Shown here: positions 23,564 to 34,779 of the stretch, in pieces | Numbering within the stretch: the first letter of the stretch is position 1 | Layout of the letters: each line of letters starts with the position of its first letter | DNA from: Silene latifolia | Lineage: Eukaryota > Streptophyta > Magnoliopsida > Caryophyllales > Caryophyllaceae | Assembly: GCF_048544455.1 (NCBI RefSeq) | Contig: NC_133538.1 | Location: forward strand, 439,640,311-439,704,310 | DNA length: 64,000 bases | Reading direction: 5' to 3' | Translations under genes and position numbers: made by a program | Notes under the pieces: model-generated | What the model was told of the DNA's origin: nothing | Database searches by the model: none | What the model saw: only the letters and a program-made list of their open reading frames with translations

Positions 23564-24428
23564 TAACAATGTAAATAAACAAGCAAAATAATTAAAATGA
23601 GATGTAAACAATTGATTAAAAGCACTAGGGTGTCATGGGTTCATAGGGGATTCACGGGAATTGATCATACAAACATATTCTCAAATTATAAGTAAGCAAT
23701 TATTGTTGTGATAGGATCGAGTTGGTTTATATCTTAGAATCCTAGGAAGGTTTGGTTCCCGGAGCCGAATCGATTAGATTGTACAACACCTACAAGTCGA
23801 CTTAATACTCCATACTTAACTATATGCATGGTCTAATGAGACTCGAGTTGGTTTATGTCTTACAAGTCTCATTGAAAAGGTAAGTGACGGGTAAAAAATG
23901 CAAGGATTCATAGGCTCGCATTTCATCAAACATAACATGTGCATAAGTTGAGATCACAACAAGCAAGCAAATAAATTATGTGAACATATTAGATTAAGCA
24001 TGAATCATCCCCCATGTTAGTTTCCCCTAATTACCCATTAACCCTAGCTAAGGAAACTACTCACTCATTATCAAGTTTAACATGGTAACAAGGTTGTCAA
24101 ACATATTAACAAAGCAAAACATGATGAATGAATGGAAAATGATTAACAATAATAAAAACAAGGGTTAAGAGAATTATACCTAATGATGATTCCAAAATAA
24201 TAAGCAAAGAATAATAAAAGTACTTGATGATTGATGGAAGGTTGTCAATCTCCCAATAATACCCAAATAATCTTCAATTACCCAAAATAAATGATGAACA
24301 ATAGAGAAATTAGGGAAATGAGATTTGTATTAATGCTTAATTAAAAGTTGATTACAAGATTAAAATGAGATTAGGAAGAACATAAATAATATTAAGGATT
24401 GATGATAATCTAATTAGTGCAATGGGGG

Positions 24429-24436
24429 TATTTATA
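24429..24436 (-). promoter_or_regulatory. TATA box of the 5' LTR
   Basis: The minus strand reads TATAAATA within CACTATAAATACCCCC. The GGACGAGCG motif tract lies about 180 bases upstream in element direction. Confidence 0.7.
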
Positions 24437-25083
24437 GTGAGGATTAGGTACATAAATTAGGGTTACTAAAGGCTTAAATGATGATTAAGACCCTTAAGAA
24501 AATTTGAGGAAATGCTCCTCTCGAAGGAAGTTGCTAGTCTCCTTTTTGCTAGTCTTTTAGAAATATGTGCATCCCGAGCGGAACAAGGAAGAGACGTGCT
24601 ATACTGGGCAGGAATCCGAGCGGCCAAGGGGTCGGGACAAGCAGATTGTGGTGGTGCAGGACGAGCGGGCACGGTGGTGGGACGCTCGGATTGTGGTGGT
24701 ATTGGACGAGCGTCCCGAGGCTGCGACGGGCAGATTGTAGTCCAGCAAGCTTCTTCCTCTTTTCTTCTTTTCTTCTTCCAACAATCCTCAAGGATCTTAT
24801 CGGAGATGCAAGGATCTTCTTCATCATTGCCCATCTACTACATTTTTTACATATGCCTTCTAGTCTTGTCTTCACTTTGATGATTGGTCAGTATATTCGA
24901 TCAATTTAGCTCCATTTTGCCATGAAAATGCAAGGTTTGCACTCCTCTCCTACCAAGGAAACAAAACCTCAAGGAATATGCAAAACAAAGGACTAAAGAT
25001 ATTAAATGACCCAATTATGCATTAAAAAGCATAGGAACAAGGCTAATTCGGGGACTAAATATGCTCAAATATTGGTCACATCA

Positions 25084-25780
25084 CAATTTCCTCAAGGTTT
25101 TCACTCGTCGCTTAAACATGAAGTACAGGTCGTTTTTGTGGAAAAAATTTATCAAACCACTCACCTACTAAACTCGTGCAACATGGCCGCATTATAATTT
25201 GAAATCCTATCCTCTAACCATGTATGAGATGCAAAACGAGGTAATGCACACGCGATGAAAAAAAGGGTTGTAACGGGGCAAAGGGTATAGGGTAGAAACG
25301 GGTTGGTGCAAGCACCATTATGGGGTATGTGCAGTTCAATAACAAGAACTCTTAAAAATTCCCGCTTAAACCCAACCTTATTATAACAAATGAGTAATTA
25401 AACAAGTAATGAAATCAGTTAACTCAATTCAAACAAGCTTTGAAAGTTCGACTCACTTGGAAAAACATCATAATGCCAGTTATTATGCAACGAATTTTTC
25501 TACCCCTTGAATGACGTATAAGGGGAATTGCTTTCGCTTTTTCACGCTTCATACTGTAATGTATTACATATTCTTTTTGTTCATTTTTTTCTATTTTCTT
25601 TTCTTATTTTTAAAACCTCTTATTAAACACAATTTGACCAAATGAAAACAATGGTTTCAACTCATGTAAATTAAGCTCATACTCCAACAAATTAGGACTC
25701 AAACCCCACTTTCATGCAACCACATACACTATGACAACTTTCTTGATCAAGGATAGTTGTTTTTGGGATGTAGCCGCCAC
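25084..25780 (-). other. 3' UTR of the older Athila-type element (middle part)
   Basis: Non-coding. It starts with the second CAATT duplication copy and continues the sequence that ends at 13793. Word order (GGTACC-TTT-CCTCAA) resembles 15905-15930 of the younger element's 3' UTR. Confidence 0.5.
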
Positions 25781-27215
25781 TCACCCTGACGGCGCCGACA
25801 CATTTCAAATTTGAAGCTTAAATCTTCCAATTCTTCAATGGACGACCCATGGCCGGTAGACCAGTTGGCTGTCGCTGCTACCTGTGTTTGTCTTAAACTC
25901 CTCTTTTAGAAACCTAAGTTTTGGGACACTATATATATATTCCCTTTTAAGTTGTATTTAACCACGAAACCCTAGATCTCAATAATTTATTCTCTCTAAG
26001 TTTGAAACTTTGCTAATCCTTTGTTAATCTTTCCCTAATTAAAAACCATAATCTTTCAATTATTAGTAGTTTAGATCTAGAAATTGGGTTTTAACAAGAT
26101 TGAAGATTTCTCTTTCATCCTCATTTAATCTAATATTAGTTATTTTGCATCTAGTTAGTATAATCTCTTCTCTTTGTTCATTTTCTTAAATTCACTCTTT
26201 CTTGGGTTTTGTTAGTTGTTTGGGTTTGGATTTCTCTTGTTTGATACTAGAATAAGAATTTTCTCTCTCTTATTCATGTTTTTCATGTTGTTGAGATTAA
26301 TTGCTCTAGTAAAGTTCGAATCTTTGATTAGTTGTGACAAAGTTTGCTCCTTTTTACATTCACCCATCTTAATTTTAGTTTAATTAGTTAATATTCTCTT
26401 TTAACGTAATTAATTGCATGCTTTGTTGTTTAAATTAAACTATTGCCATGTTTATTGTTAAGGCATTCATCTTTATTAATTATTTAGTCTTAATCACCAT
26501 GAATAGTGAGTAGTGTTTTAACTAGGTTGCGATTTGGCACTAAGATGAGTAATTAACATGATTGGTTCCATTTAAGTTAGTTGTTGAGGGGTAATTAGTG
26601 GGGTTCTTCAAAGGATTTATCACTGTTTGTGTTGAATTTGGGATTTTGGTTGATTGATTATCCTTGTCCACCAATGGTAATTGGTTAGGTCCTAGATGAA
26701 CCACCTACTTGCTTCTTTAGCCTATTTGGGTTGAACCCGGGAGGGAGAGCCTAATGGGGGTACCTTTGGGAACCAAGTTGACCTCCGCCTTTGGGAAAAG
26801 GGTTTGGAAAAACCGGGAATCTATCGTAACCTTAATGTCCCTTAGTGATACTTGGGTGTTTAGATAATAGCGCGTGTTCTTTTTGTATAAAAGTATTGAG
26901 TCGGGGAAACAAAGTCATGAACCCGGGAGGGAGGTGAGTTGGGGTGTCTAATGTCCTATTATGAGCCAGGGATCTAGTTAATAGGTGAATTAGAGGCGTT
27001 TTCCCCTACTTGGTTACCCATAGATGACTAATCGATGGAATTAGCATGGTAATTATGAATGTTTGTAGTCTAATCGTGCCCTAGGCCTTTTATCAATCTA
27101 GTAAAACCGTATTTAATTGCTTGCTTCTTTATTTTAGAATTTACTGTATTTTATTTTATCTCTCGTTCGTTAGTCTAGCTCTTATATAATCATCCAACTT
27201 GTTTTATTCGACCCT
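25781..27215 (+). mobile_element. Plus-strand Athila-like LTR fragment
   Basis: A GC-rich tract (GACGGCGCCGACAC, GGCCGGTAGACC) precedes a TATA box at 25930-25940. An AT-rich leader and a U5-like stretch with two GAACCCGGGAGGGAG words (26735 and 26918) follow, the same architecture as the LTR at 3914-5274. On both sides the sequence resembles the older element's minus-strand 3' UTR, so this is an insertion. I could not find a target-site duplication or exact ends; the 5' side may be truncated. Confidence 0.45.
25930..25940 (+). promoter_or_regulatory. TATA box in plus-strand LTR fragment
   Basis: TATATATATAT follows the GC-rich tract by about 50 bases, the spacing seen in the other LTRs here. 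Confidence 0.45.
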
Positions 27216-29072
27216 TTATTGTTCAACGATCACGTGATCTTGCGAGGTTAAAACTTAGACCTCAAGTTATGTAGTCATGCCAAAGGAAAAGCTAAAGCTC
27301 AAAGTCGGGTAAACAAAAGTGTTCATAATCTAAAAGGTCAAAACACAATTTTATTTGGCAATGTGAGGTTAAAAATATGTAACGAGTTTGTTTCAAAACA
27401 TATGCACAAAAAGTATGCATCTCTAAGGTTTAAGGAATGAACGCCACATTTATGCGTATATAATGTGACATAACACCCAAGGAGGCTTACTCTCAACCTA
27501 GATGAGGCCACTTATAAATGTGCCGGCCTAAAGGAGGCTCTAACTGTCACTATATATGTAGATATATCGGTAAACGTCCAGTCTTGGGTGCGACTAGATC
27601 TCACATGGTGGCTTATACTCGTTAGTTAAGCTAGTTTTCCAAGTGTTTGCAAGCAAACACCCTAAAGGTGAGCCGTTAAAAAGTTCAAGCCACTACTTGG
27701 AAAAAGAAACGGAGAGACAAATTATCATCATTGACGGTAATGTGTTCCCTTTATAGACCTTACTTTGCAAAATATTTACAAACTTTACGAAACATGCAAT
27801 GGATACAATTAAACACATAATTAAATGCTACGCGGATGCATATATATATATATACAACGTGACATGTTAATTATATAGTATGCAAACAATCTAATCCTAA
27901 GAGCACACAAGCACAATATCCACAAGTTCCAAAATATGGAACATCCTCATCAACAAATATCCCACCCTCCTCAAGTATACAAAAGAAAAAAAATGGAAAA
28001 AGGAGAAGAGATGGGAAAGAGTATACCAAGCAGGTCTTCTAACTCCTTTGTTTCCGATGCCCCAAACGTGAATGTACACTTTATTAGACAAAAGCAACAT
28101 CATATACAATGCATGTTTATGAATTTTTGAAAGTTTTTCTACTTTTTGTGATTTTTTTTGAAATTTTCTCAATATTTACAATATTCTAATTATTAACAAA
28201 AGTAGGATATTTCCCTCCCCACACTTAACATTTACATTGTCTCCAATGAAACAAATGCAGGGAGGAGAATCAAAATGGAATACATATTTTTGGATTTTCT
28301 AATTTTTTTAAAAAAATTATAACCATGTTTTTGTAAATTTTTTTTAAAAATGAAACAACAATTTTTTGGTATTTTGGATTTAGAAATTCTATCTCACACT
28401 TAACATTTACACTAGCCCCAATGGAACAAATGCAAAGAGGAAATCGAAAATAATGGACATGTTTTTGTAATTTTTCGATTTTTCAAATTTTTAGTCATTT
28501 TGGTGTTTAAGAATGCAATGCCTGATATAATCTAAATGCTCTAAGGAATGCGATGCAAGCTATACTACATGAAGGCAACTAAGCTATTTGTAGTAATAAG
28601 CTAACATATATTACAAATGCAAACTAACTACATGAATGCATGCTTCTTTGGGTTAAATAGGGGTTGTTTGTCATTTTGGATTTTGCTATGTGAGCAAGGA
28701 GCCTTATGATGTTGAAAGGCTAGGTAATCCTCATGGAAGTCTGAGGGACTCCTCCAACCAACTCAATTAAAAGATTGCAATTTAGAACAAAAATAACTTA
28801 CAAGGGGCCATGAACATAATGCTAGGGGAGCCATCGTTGCCATGGGCGCGTAATTGCATGAATTATTCTCTACTCCAACCACCAATCATCACCACACCAA
28901 GCTAAGAATCGGTATCATAAGTCGCATTAACTTCATCATCCTCTCCATCGCGGATCACATCATCACTTGCCAAGAAGCAAGCCTTCATTCATTGGCTCAT
29001 CATCATCATTCACCGTGATATACACCTCATTCCCCGATCCCGAAGCACCCGCATCACTAGCAAAGTAGGGCC
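27216..29072 (-). other. 3' UTR of the older Athila-type element (proximal part)
   Basis: Non-coding. A segment with CACACTTAACATTTACA and CCAATG(A/G)AACAAATGCA is duplicated (about 28218-28260 and 28392-28435). A (TA)n tract lies at 27839-27854. The frame at 27897-28172 has no recognisable domain and is probably chance. Confidence 0.5.
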
Positions 29073-30560
29073 TTACACCACCATACCACTCCCCTCTTTG
29101 ATATTCATTATAACCCGGAGGTTGGAAAAATGGATCACTAAATTAATTCGGTTGAAGGTTGAGGTCACCTCGAATTCCTTTGGAGTGGTAGCCGCCAATG
29201 GGCCATAAGTATTAGGAAGGATGAGGCATTCCGGGTTGGATGTGCCCCGACTATCGTAATCATTATAAACGGGGTATTGACCAATGGTTTGGTCATAGTA
29301 GACATGGTCCAACCGCCTCCCCATATTGTCAAACCTTGAATTCGTTTGAATCCGGAAGTCTCAGAACTTGGATTTCACAGTAACCATATTAAAATCAATG
29401 TTCTTCATAAGGGTTACTAAGGTGAGATCCAAAATTTGGTATTGGGGTGTTTGGCTAGATGAGAAGGGCATATCTTTAGGAAATTACGAGAATTGTTGAA
29501 ATTGGGAGGTTTGGGTGGTTCACATTTCATATTGCATGGTGGTGTCGGTAGGACCAACACGCTCCTTTGAGTAAACTTGGTCGGGAGTTGTTGTCGGGTC
29601 TACCACTTCAATTTCAAGGAAATACTCTTGCTCATTTTGCTTGATTTTTACTTAGTGGGCATTAAGCAAAGGCATTTAATTTCTATCTTTAATTTGCCAA
29701 TAGAGTCGTCAGTCAACCAAATTTGTTTTTAGCCTCTTCAATGAGCGAGTCAAATATAAGGTGGATAGAAGGTTCTCCCCCGCGATCGGATTTAAGTTAG
29801 ACTCGTCAAAATTTCTCACCAATTCTATAGAAATTTAGCTGACGTGTCCTCCTATATATATCCCGGTATTTTAGTTGAGGGATTTGACAATATTTTTCAA
29901 GTGCAGGGCCAAATGGTGGGTGGTGTTGATTTGGAAGCATTCGGGCTTGGTATACCAATATGAGCCAAGGATATTTATTTTTTCAGTCTGAAAAGTCCAA
30001 GGCTCGTGTCTCGTGAAAATTCTCCAACCCATATACCTATGCCAAATCCTCACCACCGAATTATAGCAAGAATTTGCCTCTCGCTTCACTTATGCCCTAT
30101 CCTCCAAACCGGAGATTGCTTTCCACAACTTGGAGTAGTGGAATTCATGCGGAGGGTTATGGCTGTCCATATAAGTTAGCCGAAATATTTTACCAAATTC
30201 CTTTAAAGGCAAGGCATATGGGGTATTCATAAGACGAAAAGTTACCATTGACAAAAGACCAGTGCTCCTTTGTTTGTCTACCAAAAAAGAGCTCAAGTAT
30301 TCCCAAGTAAGCCAGGGGTAAGTCCTCCTATTCATCGCATACATTTCCCTCATCCCAACACCCTGAAAGAGGTTCTTATACTCCGTATCCAAACCCAAAA
30401 ATCTCATGGTTGTCCTTGAAATAAATCAAGTTGGATGTAAAGGATGACGCTTAAATAATTGGAACTTACTACGTTGTACCTCGATTGCAAAGACGAGATC
30501 GAGGAATACATCATCCGAGCTCGTCCCTGAACTCACCGCCGCTAGCATGGCCGCATTTGC
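29073..30560 (-). pseudogene. Athila third ORF, array copy 1
   Basis: Minus-strand ATHILA ORF-1-like reading with blocks RRTYPWLTWEYLSS, TFRLMNTPYALPLKEFGKIF and DEFHYSKLWKAIS-type sequence at 30090-30407, continuing through 29871-30089 and 29073-29324 in pieces. The upstream basic part reaches to about 30640. Internal stops (for example near 30418, 30089 and 29870) prevent a full protein. The segment from about 29239 upward is the part repeated in the tandem array; 29073-29238 is unique to this copy. Confidence 0.7.
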
Positions 30561-30739
30561 CTTTGCCACTTCCGCCCTTTGTCTTTTAGTTGCCTTGAGT
30601 GTTGATGAGGAAAGGATATTGGGTAAGAAAACAGCATTGTGTTTTTGTGGTGGTTAAAAATGGTGGATATTTGTTGAGTTTTGAAGCAGTGTTTGTGGAG
30701 ATTTGGGGATTTTGGAGTGTTTAGGTGTTTGGGAATGGA

Positions 30740-30743
<4 letters not shown>

Positions 30744-30827
<84 letters not shown>
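30744..30827. repeat. (GA)n microsatellite, array copy 1
   Basis: About 42 GA units upstream (minus-strand sense) of the third ORF. Open frames of Ser-Leu or Arg-Glu repeats over it are artefacts. Confidence 0.95.
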
Positions 30828-30829
<2 letters not shown>

Positions 30830-30899
30830 GTGAGTGAATTTTAGAGAGAGGACTAAATTTGAGTGGTGTAGTGAATTCAAAGGGGTCATAAAAGTGTGT

Positions 30900-31660
30900 C
30901 CCTAGCCGGTTGGTACTGGCTGCCGGGCACCCGGTTGGGTACACATGTCACACTTAATAATTTTTTCGAATTTTGCAAAAAACCAAATGTTCTCGGCGCC
31001 GGTAGCCTGACCGGCGGCCGACCACTCGGCTTCAAGCACCACTTCTTCCATTTTCTTCGAATTTGTGCATGTAATGTGCCTACATAGCTCTGGTCTGGCA
31101 TGCCGGCTCAGGACACACCTCATCTTCTTTTCTTCAATTTTCTCAAATAAAGGTGTTCATAGCCGGGTGGGTGGCTACCGTTCTACCGGCTCACCACCCC
31201 CCTTCCCTTCCAAATCCAGTTTTTTTCCTTAAATTGTAATGCCCTCAGCGCCGCTAGCCTGACCATCGGCCGACCACCCAGATGAGATGGCAGGTTCTCA
31301 ATATTTAGTCATTTTGCATGTTGACTTCATCAAATGTTAGAATATCTCGACACCGGTCACGTTACGACTTCCGAGTACCCGGTTATAGATCCTAAATGCT
31401 TGTTTTTAGCATCCTTATCTTTCAATCGAACTCATAGCATCTAAATCTAGGTTAAGTAAGAGTGTTACAAGTATTTCGCTTCTTCCACAAAGACCAAATC
31501 CATATCCTCCAAAACACATCGAGGGCGAGAATCTGTCATCCTTTCCTTATCACAAAAAAATCCTTTTGACAAACGCCAAAAGTAATCCAAGAAGCTAACT
31601 CACCTAAGATACACGCACTATTTAAAAATTGGTGGTTCTTGTGGAACTCCACCAACCTAA
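30900..31660 (-). other. Spacer between integrase and third ORF, array copy 1
   Basis: Non-coding. 30903-31285 is rich in GCCGG/ACCGGC words like the LTR tract at 12755-13045. This may be an internal regulatory region; no convincing TATA box is seen. Confidence 0.45.
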
Positions 31661-32880
31661 GCTTGCTTAGTTTGAGATGCATTCATCCCCCAAGGGAGGG
31701 GGATCCTGAAGTGCCATTTCACCTTGAGTGTCTATAGGTTGACCCTCATAAAAGTATTTCACTCTTTGCCCTTTGAATTTGAAAAATTCACCTTTGTTAT
31801 TCTTTAACTCAAATGAAGCATATGGGAAAACGATCACTACTTCAAAGGGTCCCGACCATCGAGACTTCAATTTTACGGGAAACAATTGAAACCTTGAATT
31901 GAAAAGAAGGACCTTGCCTCCCACATTTATCTTCTTCTTTAAGATCTTAGAAATATGTCATTTCTTGGTTCTCTCTTTGTAGAGCTTAACCTTTTTGTAT
32001 GCATCCATTGTAAGGTCATATAGCTCATAGAGTTGAAGAAATTGCATGTTCCCAGCAATATCCAATTCATAGTAAAGCTCTTTTAAAGCCCAACTTGCTC
32101 TATGCTCGAATTCAAGAGGGAGGTGACAAGATTTACTAAAAACCAAACGATAGGGAGTAGTATTTATCGGGGTCTTGTAAGCAAGTCTAAGTTCCAAAAG
32201 TACATCATTCAGTTTGGCACTCCAATCTTTCCTTGATTTTCTCACCAAACGCTCTAGAATGGCTTTTCTTTTTGCGGTTCAACACCTCCACTTGCCCATT
32301 TGTTTGTGGATCATAGGCAAGGACTACTTTGACCGTACTTCTAAAGCAAGGCATAGATTGTTCGGTTAATGAAATGTAACCCACAGTCACTAATCACGAC
32401 TCTAGGCACATAAAAATGCGGAAATATATAATCCTTGAAAACCTTGGACACAACTCTTGAATCATTAGTGGTTGCGGCGATAGCTTTAAATCCATTTGCA
32501 CACGTAATCCACCACAACCAGTATGTATTGGTTGCCATAAGAAGATGAAAAAGGTCACATAAAATCAATACCCCACACATCAAATAGTTCCACATCTAGA
32601 ATGTTGTTAAGAGGCATCTTGTCTCGCCTTCCAATATCTCCCCTTTGTTGGCAAGAGTCACAAGAGGGTACAAAAGCATAAGCATCCTTAAATAATGAGG
32701 GCCAATAAAAACCATAATGGAGAACACGAGCTTGGATTCTTGAGGTGGATAAATGGCCTCCATAAGTTGTAGCATGACAAGATTGAAGGATGACTATTCC
32801 CTCTTCAGAAGTGACACATCTTTGATAGATACCATCATTACATCTTCTATACAAGAAAGGGTCTTCCCAACATACCTCCT
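31661..32880 (-). pseudogene. Athila-type integrase, array copy 1
   Basis: In minus-strand order: zinc-binding N-terminus (CHATTYGGH ... CDSCQ, about 32660-32790), first catalytic Asp in WGIDFM (about 32560), second Asp in ISDCG (about 32385), Glu in TNGQVE (about 32300), and a C-terminal part ending in DPPPLGDE at 31670. Integrase would insert the cDNA into host DNA. The parts lie in different frames (32555-32854, 32341-32595, 32205-32390, 31958-32248, 31667-31924), with a stop at about 31955. It is not functional. Confidence 0.8.
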
Positions 32881-34250
32881 TGACTCATATCTCAACTTCT
32901 TCCTAGCTTAGTTATCAAATTATTCCGGAATAAAGTTAGAACATAAGTAGTTTGCAATGTCCACATACCAAGGGTTTGATCTCTTTCTCCATGGTGGTTT
33001 AATTGAATTGAGTTTTATCCAATGTTTTACTCATATAAGCTATGACCCGGAGCTTCTTGTCTTATCTTAGACCAAAGATCGCCCATATGGCAAAGTCGCT
33101 TGCATCACACATCAATTCAAAGGGGAGGTCCCAATTTGGTGATTGAAAAATTAAAGCCGTTGCGAGAGCATATTGAGCCTACAAAAACTATCACGACAAG
33201 AATCATAAAATATAAAGGATGTGACCTTAACAAGAAGTGAGGTGAGGGGTTTGGCAATTTTTGCAAAATCTTTGATAAACCTTCGATAAAAACCTGCATG
33301 CCCCAACAAACTCATCACACCCTTGACGTTGGTGGGTAGGAGAAGTTTCTCAATCACCTCAACTTTGATTTGTCACTTGAATCCCATTTTTAGAAATAAC
33401 ATGACCAAGAATCGCTCCCTCTTGTACCATAAAATGGCATTTTTTCCAATTCAACACAAGCTTGTATTGGACGCAAGTTTATAGCACTTGAGAGAGGTTC
33501 TTCAAACAATCATCAAAAGAGGTATGATGGATACTAAACTCGTTCATGAGCACCTCCATGTACTTCTCAATATACTCCAAAAATGTAGACATCATCGCTC
33601 TTTAAAATGTCTCAGGAGCATTGCAAAGGCCAAATAGTATTCTTCGATATGCGAAGACGTCATAAGGACAAGTAAAAGTAGTTTTTGCTTGGTCATCCGA
33701 GTTGATGGGAATTTTGAAAAATACAGAATAGCCATCAAGTAAGCAAAAATACTCATGGTTTGCCAATCTCTCGAGCATTTGATTAATAGAAGGCAAAAGG
33801 AATGTGATCCTTGATTGAGACGGAATTCAACCTTCGGTAATCAATGCACATTCTCCATCCCGTAACCGGCCGGCTGGAAATGAGCTCACCATCCTAATTC
33901 TCTACCACAGTCATACCGCCCTTTTTAGGGAAAATTTGAACCGGGCTTACCGATTCCCTTCCTGAGATGGAGTATATGACTCCGGCCTCAAGTAATTTTT
34001 CAATTTCCTTACATGCCACCTCCATCAAGTTTTGGTTCAATCTTCTTTGAGGTTTAACGGAGGGGATGTATCCATCCTCTAGTGTGATACGATGCATACA
34101 CAATATAGAATCGATACCCGTAATAACGTCAATGCTATACCCAAGTGCCATTTTGTTTATTTTGTGAAAACTTAAGAGTTTTTTGTATTGTTCCATCGTT
34201 AGTTTAGCATTGATAATCACGGGGTAGGCCTTTTCATCATCGAGATAAGC
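32881..34250 (-). pseudogene. Athila-type reverse transcriptase and truncated RNase H, array copy 1
   Basis: RT blocks from 34220 downward: LEDGYIPSVKPQRRLNQ, PKKGGMT, CLLDGYSVFFKIPI (about 33740) and FGLCNAPETF (about 33605). Where the catalytic F/Y-x-D-D should be, the sequence reads LMNE (33539-33550), so both catalytic aspartates are gone. GFYRRFIKDFAKIAKPL follows at about 33280. RNase H begins (CDASDFAIW, about 33110) but is cut after MEKEIKPLV; the next recognisable residues belong to the linker before integrase. Several frameshifts and stops occur. It cannot copy RNA. Confidence 0.8.
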
Positions 34251-34779
34251 ATATTTAGGGGGGGAGGGGGGGGGGGAGGTAAAGGTTCTAGATCTACCTT
34301 AAAAGGGATCTTACCCTCAATCTCATTTGATGTCGGTGGTAGAGCTTCATAAATATCTTCTTGGTTTCCTCCCGAACATTTGTCCCGTGTGTCTTTAATC
34401 ACATCTTCCAAAACATCCACCGAATAAGCACTTTCGAACATTGGCTTAGACATAGCCCCCGTTAAAGAGAACTCAACTACATTTCCTCCCACATTAAAGG
34501 AAAGTCTCCTATTCTTCACATCAATCATGACCCTTTCGGTTGCCATGATGGGTCTAATACCACAAAATCCGCTGGTGTATAGAAATTCCCAACTTTTACC
34601 GGAAGATCTTCAAGAACACATGTGGGATATTGTACCGATCAATCGGCAAATTTCAATGTCATGGATGTGGGAATCATGTCATTTAAGACCAAGCTTCTTG
34701 GCGATGGGAAGATGTAAGATACTAACACTTGCACCCAAATCGCACAATGTTCTTTTAATGTTCACATTGCCTACCATAC
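34251..34779 (-). pseudogene. Athila-type protease, array copy 1 (right part removed by insertions)
   Basis: TLCDLGASVSILHLP at about 34700-34760 carries the protease active-site Asp. The part after it (34217-34546) reads protease C-terminus and linker. The N-terminal side lies beyond two insertions: the CACTA element now at 53947 and the Tat-type element at 34780. A G-rich run lies at 34259-34280. Confidence 0.75.

Larger units (their letters stand above)
13794..25083 (-). mobile_element. Complete Athila-type element lacking RT and integrase
   Basis: An 11,290-bp minus-strand element bounded by LTRs of 1,720 bp (13794-15513) and 1,989 bp (23095-25083, including a 258-bp MITE). The five-base target-site duplication CAATT is perfect (13789-13793 and 25084-25088). 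In element direction the order is 5' LTR, PBS, gag, protease, 1-kb spacer, third ORF, long 3' UTR, PPT, 3' LTR. No reverse transcriptase, RNase H or integrase can be found between protease and third ORF, where pol should be. It is therefore a non-autonomous deletion derivative. The flanking sequence reads through as one 3' UTR when the element is mentally removed, so it is nested in the older Athila-type element. Confidence 0.85.
23095..25083 (-). mobile_element. 5' LTR of the RT-less Athila-type element
   Basis: The minus strand runs from TGATGTGACC at 25083 to ...GTCCGACCA at 23095, next to the PBS. It matches the 3' LTR except for scattered substitutions and a 258-bp MITE. Motif tract at about 24615-24735; intact TATA box at 24429-24436. 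The frames at 24466-24909 lie over the motif tract and are not genes. Confidence 0.88.

Noticed and set aside
24466..24909. Overlapping frames on both strands inside the 5' LTR of the RT-less element
   Set aside because: They arise from the GC-rich GGACGAGCG motif tract; the corresponding 3' LTR frames are not conserved in phase.
30542..30944. Long minus-strand frames of Leu-Ser repeats
   Set aside because: They read through the (GA)n tract in frames that do not match the third ORF; low-complexity artefacts. The same holds for 57028-57337.
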